A stretch of 45,265 nucleotides of DNA from Staphylococcus pseudintermedius. Its GTDB lineage: Bacteria; Bacillota; Bacilli; Staphylococcales; Staphylococcaceae. The number at the start of each line of letters is the position of its first letter. Positions within the stretch are counted from its first letter, which is position 1. The translations under genes were made by a program, and so were the position numbers. The DNA lies in NCBI RefSeq assembly GCF_001792775.2, contig NZ_MLGE02000018.1, positions 1 through 45,265 of the forward strand. The letters run 5' to 3'. Shown one piece after another: positions 38,396 to 45,265 of this stretch. A model generated the notes under the pieces. It searched no databases and was not told the DNA's origin. It worked only from the letters and a program-made list of their open reading frames with translations.

Positions 38396-38659
38396 CTAAA
38401 ATACGAATATCCAAAATATAGTGATAACAATTAAATTGATTGGCACCATTGAAAATAACATGATTTTTGCTTTTTCTTGAAGATTATGAGATTGGTTAAT
38501 TTTCGACTCAACTACAAGGGTAGAAAGTATTATTACGATGCTCAATATTAAATATATCAACACTCTATTTGTAAACATATCTGTTATTGATATTGAGAAA
38601 ATTAATAATATAGTAAAATATATTATAGTGAAATAATACTGTTCAATTGTATTTTTCAT
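38396..38659 (-). CDS. Small three-helix membrane protein, candidate immunity protein
   Basis: An 87-aa protein with three hydrophobic helices (about residues 10-28, 33-50 and 68-87), ending in the membrane segment itself, with a short charged loop (VESKINQSHNLQEKAK) between helices 2 and 3. No known family is recognised. It begins 23 bp after the secreted-protein gene, has a good site (GAGGTGATT) before the ATG, and is followed by a terminator. Bacteriocin immunity proteins are often small multi-helix membrane proteins encoded directly after the toxin, which is the basis for the proposal. SdpI itself is larger (about six helices), so this would not be a plain SdpI. Confidence 0.72.
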   Translation of the reverse strand: MKNTIEQYYFTIIYFTILLIFSISITDMFTNRVLIYLILSIVIILSTLVVESKINQSHNLQEKAKIMLFSMVPINLIVITIFWIFVF

Positions 38660-38682
38660 TTCTAATCACCTCATGGTCTTTA

Positions 38683-39243
38683 TCAACAAAGTGTGCTACC
38701 AGCAGTGTATAACGCTGCCATTCCGAAACCTACGCCCCAACCAACTGGACCACTAACACCTAGAGCGGTCATTGCTGCTGTAGTCGCCCCAGTGTGTAGT
38801 AAACCTGATACACTGATTGCAGTTGAGCATTTAGATCTGAATTTATCATTACTCACCTGATTTTTCATATGTTTTTCAACTTCTGAATTATAAGTTTTTA
38901 GTTGTTTTTGTGCTTTTTTACCATTTTCGCCTTTTATTGTGGCATTATAGTTTTGCACATAAGTCTGAACGTCTTTAACACTCACTCCTAAATTTGATGA
39001 ATTCAAATCTTTTTTTAATTTACCCTCATCTGATATAACTAAATCGCCATCTTTACTTTTAGCTAAATTAGAGTAAATAATATTTGCCATTTCTTCATTT
39101 ACCTGCTCGTCTCCTGCTTGCGCTTGTGTAGTCTTGTTTTCACTTGATGCGTTTACGACGCTGTCTCCTACACCCAACGGACTTAGAACTAAACCTCCAG
39201 ATAAAACTGCTACACCTAAAAACTTCAGATTCTTACTTTTCAT
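38683..39243 (-). CDS. Secreted SdpC-like toxin candidate on prophage
   Basis: A 186-aa preprotein. The signal peptide (MKSKNLKF then a glycine/leucine core) is probably cut near residue 31-33 (VVNAS). A charged, helical middle (about 45-135) is followed by a 48-residue, almost uncharged, Gly/Ala/Thr-rich hydrophobic tail that starts with Cys139 and ends with Cys186 as the very last residue. This order (signal, charged pro-region, hydrophobic C-terminal module with a Cys pair) resembles SdpC of Bacillus, whose mature toxin is cut from the C-terminal part. Sequence identity looks low, so the family is inferred. AGGAGG precedes the ATG; a promoter is at 39297-39325. Confidence 0.75.
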   Translation of the reverse strand: MKSKNLKFLGVAVLSGGLVLSPLGVGDSVVNASSENKTTQAQAGDEQVNEEMANIIYSNLAKSKDGDLVISDEGKLKKDLNSSNLGVSVKDVQTYVQNYNATIKGENGKKAQKQLKTYNSEVEKHMKNQVSNDKFRSKCSTAISVSGLLHTGATTAAMTALGVSGPVGWGVGFGMAALYTAGSTLC

Positions 39244-39296
39244 AAATAATTCCTCCTAAGTATTAAATGTTTGCGTTTTCAATGTAACATATATGT

Positions 39297-39325
39297 AATA
39301 TAATTGTAAGCACTTTAGAATACAA
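39297..39325 (-). promoter_or_regulatory. Promoter of the secreted toxin candidate
   Basis: On the minus strand TTGTAT (39320-39325), a 17-bp spacer and TATATT (39297-39302) lie about 54 bp before the ATG. This would let the cargo pair be expressed from the lysogen independently of the phage late operon. Confidence 0.55.
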
Positions 39326-39340
39326 AAAAATTAATTTACA

Positions 39341-40756
39341 CTATTTAGAAACTGCTATCGTATGCTTATGAACCCAACTTTTATTTGCCGGCGTATACAT
39401 ACGACACCAGATATTTCCTTGCTCATCTTGAATTTCTTCGAAGATATAAACCGTTTCTCCCTTCCCTAAAATTCCCTTCTCATGTCCGAATGAATAGTTA
39501 TTGAAGCTATCTCCGGAACGCTCACGTAATGATGCATTGTATTTAATCTTACCGCTATAGTGTGCTTTTTCAGACCACGGTTTAATTCTTTTAGCCGTTT
39601 TAGGTTGTTTCTTGACTGGAATCTTCTGCGTAGCTTTTGACGTAGGTTTAGGTGCTGGTTTCGATTCTTTAGGTTTAGACTCTTTCGCTACACCATCGAG
39701 ATATTTCAGTACATACTTATCTACTACCGACATATCTTTCGAATATCCACACGCTTCCAATACGCTCTTTGGAACAATCTTATCAGCTTGTATTTGATAA
39801 TGACCCGGCATTTGGTTGCGTGGATTAATTCCGTATTCTTTGCAGATAAACACTGCAATTTTACACGCATTATCGAACGACTTTCTTGAACGCTCTTTAT
39901 CGCTAAAGTAACACGCCTCTACACCTACTGCAATATCGTTAGTGTCATCGCCATACCATAAGTTATCCGTAGAAGCATAGTACAACACATGTCATGCTTT
40001 TTCGTCTAACGGTACGCAATTGATACACTCTTTGTCATCTACAAACACATGCGCTGACACAGTCGTAGCCCACGGTTGATTATACGTATTGTTGTAGTAA
40101 TTTACATTTTGTTGCGCTGTACTATTTCTATTACCTGTATCGTGAAAAACTAAGAACTTCGGATGACCACTATCTAATCGTTGTCCTGTACGTCTAGTTC
40201 CGATTTTCAAAAACTCTGTATACGTTGGTACTCCGTTCCAATCTCCAATATATTTCTTCACCATTTTACCATTCCCCTTTGTTGTTTTTACGTATGAATC
40301 TTTTTCGATATCTAGGTCGTCAATAAACGGAAGCCTAATTACGCCCCAGAATTCTAAATCATCGTAGTTATGAATTACTTCTTCGACTGGACTACCGTTC
40401 CCATGTGTCGTCCAATTCTGATCTAGCGACTTAAACAAATCTAAATTACCTTCGACTCCAAGAGCCACATGTCCGCACTTACCTTTGACCCAAACGCATA
40501 TATCTAACGGCTGTACTACGAAGGTTTCTTTATTACGAATAAACTTCCTTCCTTTGGGCGCTTTCCTTCTATTCTTTTGACTGATAATATCCTTCGCATG
40601 TCCTTCGAAATGCCAATCGAAATACTTTTTACCGAATATAATTATCCAGTCAGCGCATTGTCCCGGCCATATTCCGTCGCCATCATGCATTATGCCTCTT
40701 TGTCGTTTAGCCCACCGCAATGCTTCACTAGCTTTTGTTTCGTAACCTATCGGCAT
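39341..40756 (-). pseudogene. Phage endolysin (CHAP-amidase-SH3b) with a premature stop
   Basis: The full frame spans about 471 codons. It has a CHAP endopeptidase (residues 1-140; Cys34 in GQCADW, His96 in CGHVALG), then an Amidase_2 domain (about 185-335; zinc His205 in FHDTGN), a Lys/Pro linker and a C-terminal SH3b wall-binding domain. A TGA at 39992-39994 cuts it after PLDEKA. The next codons continue in the same frame with HVLYYASTDN. In Amidase_2 proteins this position is normally Trp in AWH, so TGG became TGA. The 254-aa product keeps CHAP but loses the amidase His of AWH and the wall-binding domain. AAGGAG precedes the start; no such site precedes the second part. Confidence 0.88.
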
Positions 40757-40803
40757 AAATCGTTCTCCTTACTACAGATTTTCTGCAAAATAAAAAACCG
40801 GCA

Positions 40804-41433
40804 TTACACCGACTCAAAATGGTTTATATACGGTTGATTCCTCACCAATCGTTTTCCTGCGTATATTGCTACAATATCTGTTTCGCCGTAGAACACTTCT
40901 TTCGTAATCAATAAATTCATATCGCCTTGCACTTTACCGGATTTCTTCGTACCGATAACTAATAAATCATTGAGCGGATATTTTTCAGTTTCCACTCGTT
41001 CGTTTCGTGTTATACCTGTAGGTACTTCGTCCTTTTATTCTACTTCTCTACGGTTAACTATTGTGCCATTTAATCCTCGCCTCTTAACGTATGATTGCGT
41101 AGGAAGTAGATTGCTGTCGTATTCTGCGGTTGCACTGCGTACTAATGAAGGTAAAACATCTACAACGACGCGCCATTCAGTTTTACTATCGTCTCTAAAA
41201 AATACTACCTTCGCAGTTACTACGCCTGATAAGTTGTATTGATCATTCGATAACAACACAGTAATTGACGTATCACTTACAACCATACTTTCGATATCGT
41301 AGCTGACATCGTTAATTGTTAGCGATGAGTACGTATGATTACCCAATACTCTACCTAAGCTACGGTTGATTACGATATCAAAACGACTAGGTTGTACAGT
41401 TATCTTACGATTACCTAAAATTACTTTCGCCAT
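40804..41433 (-). pseudogene. Phage structural protein of unknown family, split by an in-frame TAA
   Basis: The first part (41035-41433, 132 aa) starts MAKVILGNRKITVQPSRF after GAGGTGACG and looks like a beta-rich tail or baseplate accessory. It ends NRREVE at a TAA (41035-41037). The same frame continues KDEVPTGITRNE and then EKYPLNDLLVIGTKKSG up to HFESV at 40804. The second part has only a GTG (41001) or ATG-like codon without a clear ribosome binding site. I therefore read it as one gene of about 210 codons with a nonsense codon. Two separate genes remain possible. It lies between the collagen-like gene and the endolysin. Confidence 0.6.
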
Positions 41434-41444
41434 ATATCGTCACC

Positions 41445-42377
41445 TCAATACGTAATTAGGTACAACGTAGTGCTGCTAATAGAAGACAACGCATCATACT
41501 CGTCATTTGTACCTGCCCATAAATTAATAATATCGCCTTTTTGTCCGTCACGACCCGCCTTACCTTGAATACCTTGTTCGCCACGTTCGCCTTTAGCATC
41601 ATCTTCGCCTTTTAGCAATTTCAACCATTCTTCGATAGTTCCAGTGAACCCACTGTTCTTCGCAAGCTCATACGCACTTAGACCATTTGTTCCGTTCACA
41701 CCATCTCTACCGTCTTGCCCTTTCGGAATAGTTAGCGTAGTCTCATCCGAGAACTTAACCAATATATTTCCGTCTTCTACACGTTGACTTAAGATAGTTA
41801 TCGACTGACCTGCCTCGCCTTTCGCGCTTGCTTCTCCACCTTCTCCACGCTGTCCTCTCGGTATAGTTACGTACGAATTATCGCTAAATTTAATGATTAT
41901 ATTACCTTCTTTATCTAAGTCCGCACCAATAACTTCTAATGAACGTCCATCACGCCCACGTAACGCTTCGAGCAAACCCTTCTCTATTTCGAACTTGATT
42001 AGCTCATCATATACAGATTTATTCACTACTTATTCGAATGTACGCCCTAAAATCGATTTAGTAACCTCAATCTTTTCGCTTTCATCCGACGGGAATACAT
42101 ACTTATCATCTACGACTATTTCTAACATATAAGTACCGCGAGGAAGTATATCGTCTATTTTTACGATTACTACGTCCTTGTCATCGATATTTTCTACCGT
42201 TGTTTCTTTTTTATAAATAATTTTCGAACTTTTATACAAATAAACTACCTCTACTTTTCCTACGATAGATAGTTCGTCATTTTCATCAATCAATTGATAT
42301 CTCATCACAGATTTATCGCCTTGCTTGATCCTGTTTCCGTCTCCTAAATTCAAGACGTTTAATACGATTGTCTGCAA
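41445..42377 (-). pseudogene. BppU-like baseplate protein with collagen-like tail, split by an in-frame TAA
   Basis: The first part (42030-42377) is an N-terminal phage baseplate-upper-protein domain: NVLNLGDGNRIKQGDKS, then ILPRGTYMLEIVVDDKYVFPSD, ending GRTFE at a TAA (42030-42032). The same frame goes on VVNKSVYDELIKFEIEKG, then collagen-like Gly-x-y repeats (GRDGRS, GQRGEGGEA, GQDGRDGVNGTNG, GERGEQGIQGKAGRDGQKGD) and the tail motif NLWAGTNDEYDAL. The second part would need the GTG at 42026, 3 nt after the stop, with no ribosome binding site. One interrupted gene is the simpler reading. The start is TTG 42377 with GAGGTGG upstream (GTG 42386 is an alternative). Confidence 0.7.
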
Positions 42378-42428
42378 ATAGTCCACCTCTTCCTCGATAA
42401 TTCAATGCAAAATACGAATAAAATACAA

Positions 42429-42455
42429 ATAAAAAAGACGCCCATTTGAGCGACT
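42429..42455 (-). terminator. Weak terminator after holin
   Basis: A 6-bp stem (AGTCGC / GCGTCT, one mismatch) around an 8-nt loop with six Ts on the minus strand, 9 bp beyond the holin stop. It would cut transcription between holin and the baseplate gene. Confidence 0.5.
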
Positions 42456-42463
42456 AATTTATC

Positions 42464-42745
42464 TTATGCTTTCGGTTTCTTATAGCTTAATGCTCGCACA
42501 CTATCTCCGAATCCTGGTGTCGCATTATCTGCGTATACATTGTATGCTGATACGCCAATTGTTGCAAATACGTATGGATTACTTACAGCGTCTGTAACTA
42601 ATTTAAACAACGTTCCCCATGACGCAATTTGCTTCGCAGTAACACCGTAGTACACCAAAATTGGCATAAAAATAGACGCAACCATTTGCGCCCAAAAGTG
42701 TGGATTTCTCGTTCTAACACCGAAGTTTGTTTTAAATTTATTCAT
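42464..42745 (-). CDS. Phage holin (phi LC3 type)
   Basis: A 93-aa protein starting MNKFKTNFGVRTRNPHFWAQ, with a helix at about 17-35 and another at about 58-72 around ATPGFGDS. This fits the phage_holin_1 (phi LC3) family, which forms membrane holes letting endolysin reach the wall. It is intact, unlike the endolysin. Confidence 0.88.
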   Translation of the reverse strand: MNKFKTNFGVRTRNPHFWAQMVASIFMPILVYYGVTAKQIASWGTLFKLVTDAVSNPYVFATIGVSAYNVYADNATPGFGDSVRALSYKKPKA

Positions 42746-42773
42746 TTGTATTTTCCCTTTGTTCGTTTTATTT

Positions 42774-42893
42774 TCACTTCTGTTCGTCTAATTCTGCTAC
42801 AATTTGATTCTTTATTTTCGCAACTTTTCTACGTTCATCTTCATCTATAATACGCATCAAATTACGGAATATTAAAGCCAACACAAGCACCAT
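42774..42893 (-). CDS. Small phage ORF, one helix plus charged tail
   Basis: A 39-aa frame beginning MVLVLALIFRNLMRIIDEDE and ending AELDEQK: a membrane helix followed by a charged helix. The ATG lies just beyond the stop of the upstream membrane gene, so translation could be coupled; the ribosome binding site is poor (TTAGGG). Small proteins of this shape are common in phage lysis cassettes. Coding is likely but not certain. Confidence 0.5.
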   Translation of the reverse strand: MVLVLALIFRNLMRIIDEDERRKVAKIKNQIVAELDEQK

Positions 42894-42898
42894 TATCC

Positions 42899-43201
42899 CT
42901 AACCCAAATTCGGATAGTTGAGCAGAAAGCTACTCGTCACTATACCGAAATAAAAGAATCCGATAGTATTAACCGCCAATTTTAGTATCGGTCTCTTCGT
43001 AAAAAATCCGATTAGATAAAATATTGCTACGCTTAAAGATATATGCAAAAGCGATGATTGACTACCGAGAAGGTTAACGTAACCTTTGTAAACATCGTTG
43101 TCAATCTTACTAAATAACGATGGCTCTAACGCAAGTGTAAATGTTACATACAATGCGTAAAAGAATATGACGATTTCTATCGCCGCCGGTTTCCTAATCA
43201 T
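42899..43201 (-). CDS. Phage membrane protein of unknown function
   Basis: A 100-aa protein with three or four hydrophobic segments (about 8-24, 50-66, 72-92). AGGAGG precedes the ATG. It lies 10 bp after the XhlA-like gene, inside the lysis cassette. I do not recognise the family. Confidence 0.7.
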   Translation of the reverse strand: MIRKPAAIEIVIFFYALYVTFTLALEPSLFSKIDNDVYKGYVNLLGSQSSLLHISLSVAIFYLIGFFTKRPILKLAVNTIGFFYFGIVTSSFLLNYPNLG

Positions 43202-43211
43202 TCTTAACCTC

Positions 43212-43472
43212 CTACTTCATTCCAAGACGGATTAAAATGTAACCACTTATACCGCCAACAATCGTAGTAATAAACGTCTTCTTAATCAATTTCCAAGTTT
43301 CAGAATCTGATTCTATCTGCGCTATTACTTTCGACAATTGTTCATCTGACAACTTCGTATTATCTTCCAACTTCGCAATGCGTTGATCATGCGAATCTAT
43401 TTGTGTTTCGATATAAGCGATGATGGCACGTAACGCTACGTCTTCTACTTTTTCTATCAATCCACGTATCAC
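43212..43472 (-). CDS. XhlA-like phage protein (haemolysin XhlA family)
   Basis: An 86-aa protein with a helical coiled coil (about 15-60, SHDQRIAKLEDNTKLSDEQL) and a C-terminal membrane helix (TFITTIVGGISGYILIRLG), typical for XhlA, which helps holin in PBSX-like lysis modules. The start is GTG at 43472 with AAAGGCGG upstream. Confidence 0.78.
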   Translation of the reverse strand: MIRGLIEKVEDVALRAIIAYIETQIDSHDQRIAKLEDNTKLSDEQLSKVIAQIESDSETWKLIKKTFITTIVGGISGYILIRLGMK

Positions 43473-43538
43473 GTTTCTCTACCGCCTTTTATTTTCTTGA
43501 TGTTATTTGCGCATTTTCACTGCTTTATAACTACTCTT

Positions 43539-43799
43539 CTACCGCTTTCTTTCAACATCTACTTGCATAACTTTAAACGTTATTGAGCTTTCTCCGTCTT
43601 CATCTTCGTGAAGTATTTCTAACGCCGATTCTACCTTCTTCGCTGATGCCACACTCTTAATCGATTTAGCAAATGCTAGTTCCTCCGTAGCGTAATACGT
43701 CCCAGAATAAGAGTCACGCATCAACGCTTTCTCATTACTTTCACTATCCACTTGAACTAGAATATAGCTTGTCGACTTACCTTGAATCTCTTTTGCCAT
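43539..43799 (-). CDS. Phage protein of unknown function
   Basis: An 86-aa soluble protein, MAKEIQGKSTSYILVQVD to MQVDVERKR, with alternating charged residues and a short helix rich in Ala, Lys and Ser (about 42-60). AAGGGGTGG is upstream of the ATG. No family is recognised; position between DUF1617 and XhlA genes suggests a tail or lysis accessory. Confidence 0.7.
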   Translation of the reverse strand: MAKEIQGKSTSYILVQVDSESNEKALMRDSYSGTYYATEELAFAKSIKSVASAKKVESALEILHEDEDGESSITFKVMQVDVERKR

Positions 43800-43818
43800 A
43801 AATTACCACCCCTTATAT

Positions 43819-44229
43819 TTATTCAACGCGGAATACTTCGCACAATCTATCGTAAGTAACAGCGTCCTCTTCTTTCAATTGAATATCTAACTCATCTAAA
43901 ACTTCAAATAGAGTTTCGAACACTTTCGGGTAATCTTCGAGATTGATAATAACTTCTTCGTTATCTAATTCCGCACGCTCATCGATATATTTTTCTAAGT
44001 TACCATTTTCGAATTCATATTGATTGTCTACAATCTTAGGCTGCCCTGCCTCGTCTTTAACTGCGTACATACTTAACAATTCATCGTTACCTTCTTTATA
44101 TTCCTCCTGCTTTTCGTCTAGCAATCGCATAAATTTCGTTCTTGACCTACTTTGTTTCGCTTTTAGTTCTAACTTATACATAAACGTACTAACTTTATTT
44201 ATTTCGACATTTTTTAATGTTAACTTCAC
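43819..44229 (-). CDS. DUF1617 phage protein
   Basis: A 136-aa acidic protein starting MKLTLKNVEINKVSTFMYKLELKAKQSRSRTKFMRLLDEK, the pattern of phage DUF1617 proteins found near tail genes of staphylococcal and lactococcal phages. Function unknown. The start is GTG at 44229 with AAGGAGGA upstream. Confidence 0.82.
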   Translation of the reverse strand: MKLTLKNVEINKVSTFMYKLELKAKQSRSRTKFMRLLDEKQEEYKEGNDELLSMYAVKDEAGQPKIVDNQYEFENGNLEKYIDERAELDNEEVIINLEDYPKVFETLFEVLDELDIQLKEEDAVTYDRLCEVFRVE

Positions 44230-44250
44230 TAATCTTCCTCCTTATTCATA

Positions 44251-44841
44251 TTAAACTTTCCAAGTACTATCTTGAAGTATATTTCCTACATCATAGACAG
44301 CGTTGTTATATAACAGCTCCACACTATGATTTGATATCACTATACCGTAACGACCATTCCAACTAGTAAGACCTGCATTCCCACTTCTATATGTCACGAG
44401 TTTAAACTTATCATTCAAACCTTGCGTCCAAACTGAATAGAACTGCGCATTAGCTTGCCCTAATTCATAACTATATTCGACAGAGTTATTACCGAAAAAG
44501 GCTCGCATTTTACCACTTTTACGATAATTTTCAAGCGTCCAACCACCTGTATTAGGCTCACCTCCATGACTATCGAAATAAACTTTATCTGAATATATTC
44601 CTGTAGAACTATACGGATTTGCATAAGAGTGCGCTACTATTCCCGCAAAATCTCCACGTTTAGGATCGACTGAACCACTTCTATTAGCTCCCAACACTAC
44701 TGCCGGACTTGTAGTTCCTTCTGTATTCGTAAACATTAAAAAACCTACCCCATCTTTATTTTTATATTTAAGTATATTCGAGGATGTGTGGAAGTCGATA
44801 TGTGAACTCCCGTAAAAATCGAGTGAGTTACCGTTTAAATT
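44251..44841 (-). pseudogene. C-terminal fragment of a phage tail protein
   Basis: An open frame without its own start reads NLNGNSLDFYGSSHIDFH, then GVGFLMFTNTEGT, VVLGANRSGSVDPKRGDF and ends ILQDSTWKV. Its Gly/Asn/Ser-rich style is that of a phage tail fibre or prophage endopeptidase tail C-terminus. A TAG at 44842-44844 interrupts it; the same frame reads NGAVK just beyond and then meets another stop (44866-44868) at the junction with the integrase fragment. An ATG at 44736 could start a 161-aa piece, but no ribosome binding site is seen. The N-terminal part of the tail gene is gone. Confidence 0.7.
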
Positions 44842-44857
44842 CTATTTAACAGCACCA

Positions 44858-45205
44858 TTAGTTGATTACATCTAACGTTAAATCTTCATCGTTATCTACC
44901 CTCCATTTACGATAGATAGAATAACGCTCATTATAATATTTAATCGTATGTTTCGATAAATCTTTAGTCACCTGATGTCGCATAAACTTTTCGAAATAAT
45001 AATCGAGTGAATCAGTTTGACCTCCGCCAAAATCATTCGCCACTTCCTTACGTAACTCTGCGGCAAACTTGGCCGAAATGGAACCTCGTCTAATTTCCGA
45101 CATAAAAAATACGCCTACTTTTCGGTTCTTTGTCAACGTCGGTTGGTGAGACGATAACGCATTAAGCAACGTTATTTTGTTGTTTAATGCGTTTTTTATA
45201 TTCAC
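44858..45205 (-). pseudogene. Truncated tyrosine integrase (N-terminal fragment)
   Basis: A 115-codon frame. From MSEIRRGSISAKFAAEL (about residue 35) it has the SAM-like N-terminal core-binding fold of tyrosine recombinases: DYYFEKFMRHQVTKDLSKHTIKYYNERYSIYRKW, ending LTLDVIN at a TAA. The catalytic domain (R-H-R-Y residues) is missing, since the frame runs directly into tail-protein sequence. It is therefore a remnant fused to a tail remnant by a deletion. An ATG for MSEIRR lies near 45103; the upstream 34 residues may be noncoding. Confidence 0.62.
45156..45197 (+). terminator. Plus-strand terminator in the integrase upstream region
   Basis: Perfect 10-bp arms AACGCATTAA / TTAATGCGTT, extended inwards by a further partial stem (GCAAC/GTTGT), followed by six Ts on the plus strand. 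No plus-strand gene is visible in front of it. Confidence 0.7.
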
Positions 45206-45265
45206 TTACAAATACCTTAGAAATCATTAAGATACGATTCCTAAAATTCCAGAAATTTCTATAAC

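Noticed and set aside
39992..42032. Stop-codon recoding as an explanation of the in-frame stops in the prophage
   Set aside because: All three stop codons occur among the interruptions, while intact neighbouring phage genes end at ordinary stops; nonsense mutation is simpler.
1..45265. CRISPR array or insertion sequence
   Set aside because: No regularly spaced direct repeats, no transposase frame, and no terminal inverted repeats framing a gene were found by eye on either strand.

Overview
The window reads as a Staphylococcus chromosome, most likely the hyicus-intermedius group (for example S. pseudintermedius or a close relative). The gene order hemE-hemH-hemY / traP / ecsAB / hit / hpr / prsA / yhaM-yhaN-yhaO / ylbF-like / DUF445 / xdrA / airSR / fumC is a staphylococcal core order as I remember it, and codon use is AT-rich. 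The species is inference; the genus is well supported by the proteins.

Region 1 (1-17.6 kb) is core. It holds the coproporphyrin-dependent haem operon on the minus strand, TRAP, the EcsAB transporter, a HIT hydrolase, a YtxH-like protein, the MarR regulator Hpr, a DUF3267 membrane protein, an MFS remnant, the foldase lipoprotein PrsA, and a nuclease operon (YhaM exoribonuclease, YhaN/SbcC-like ATPase, YhaO/SbcD-like nuclease). A YlbF-family protein and a DUF445 membrane protein follow.

Region 2 (17.6-31.4 kb) holds regulators, transport and metabolism: XdrA, a likely manganese exporter (MntE-like), a GltP-type dicarboxylate/amino-acid symporter, the AirRS redox two-component system, an RluA-type pseudouridine synthase, polyphosphate kinase and exopolyphosphatase, and fumarase. 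Between xdrA and mntE is about 1.9 kb without an intact gene. It contains the wreck of a Panacea-domain (DUF4065) antitoxin gene followed by a broken small membrane-protein gene, probably a dead PanTA-type toxin-antitoxin pair.

Region 3 (31.2-37.4 kb) holds a small acidic protein, a NagB/6-phosphogluconolactonase-like protein, TrmL, QueG, an amino-acid ABC transporter (ATPase plus a receptor-permease fusion) and a PTS EIIC-like membrane protein.

Region 4 (38.0-45.2 kb) starts at tRNA-Leu(CAA) and continues as a degraded prophage, with all genes on the minus strand. In transcription order it holds a truncated integrase fragment, a tail-protein fragment, DUF1617, an unknown, an XhlA-like protein, a membrane protein, a small ORF, a holin, a BppU/collagen-like baseplate protein, an unknown structural protein, a CHAP-amidase-SH3b endolysin, and finally a cargo pair. 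The cargo pair is a secreted protein with an SdpC-like layout and a small three-helix membrane protein. It occupies the slot between endolysin and attachment site where staphylococcal phages usually carry virulence cargo, and it has its own promoter, strong ribosome binding sites and a terminator. It is my best candidate for an undescribed system: a phage-borne bacteriocin-like toxin with its immunity protein.

Four prophage reading frames (endolysin, two structural genes, tail fragment) are each interrupted by an in-frame stop with no frameshift, while the cargo pair and several small genes are intact. This suggests a phage that can no longer lyse or assemble while its cargo may still be expressed.
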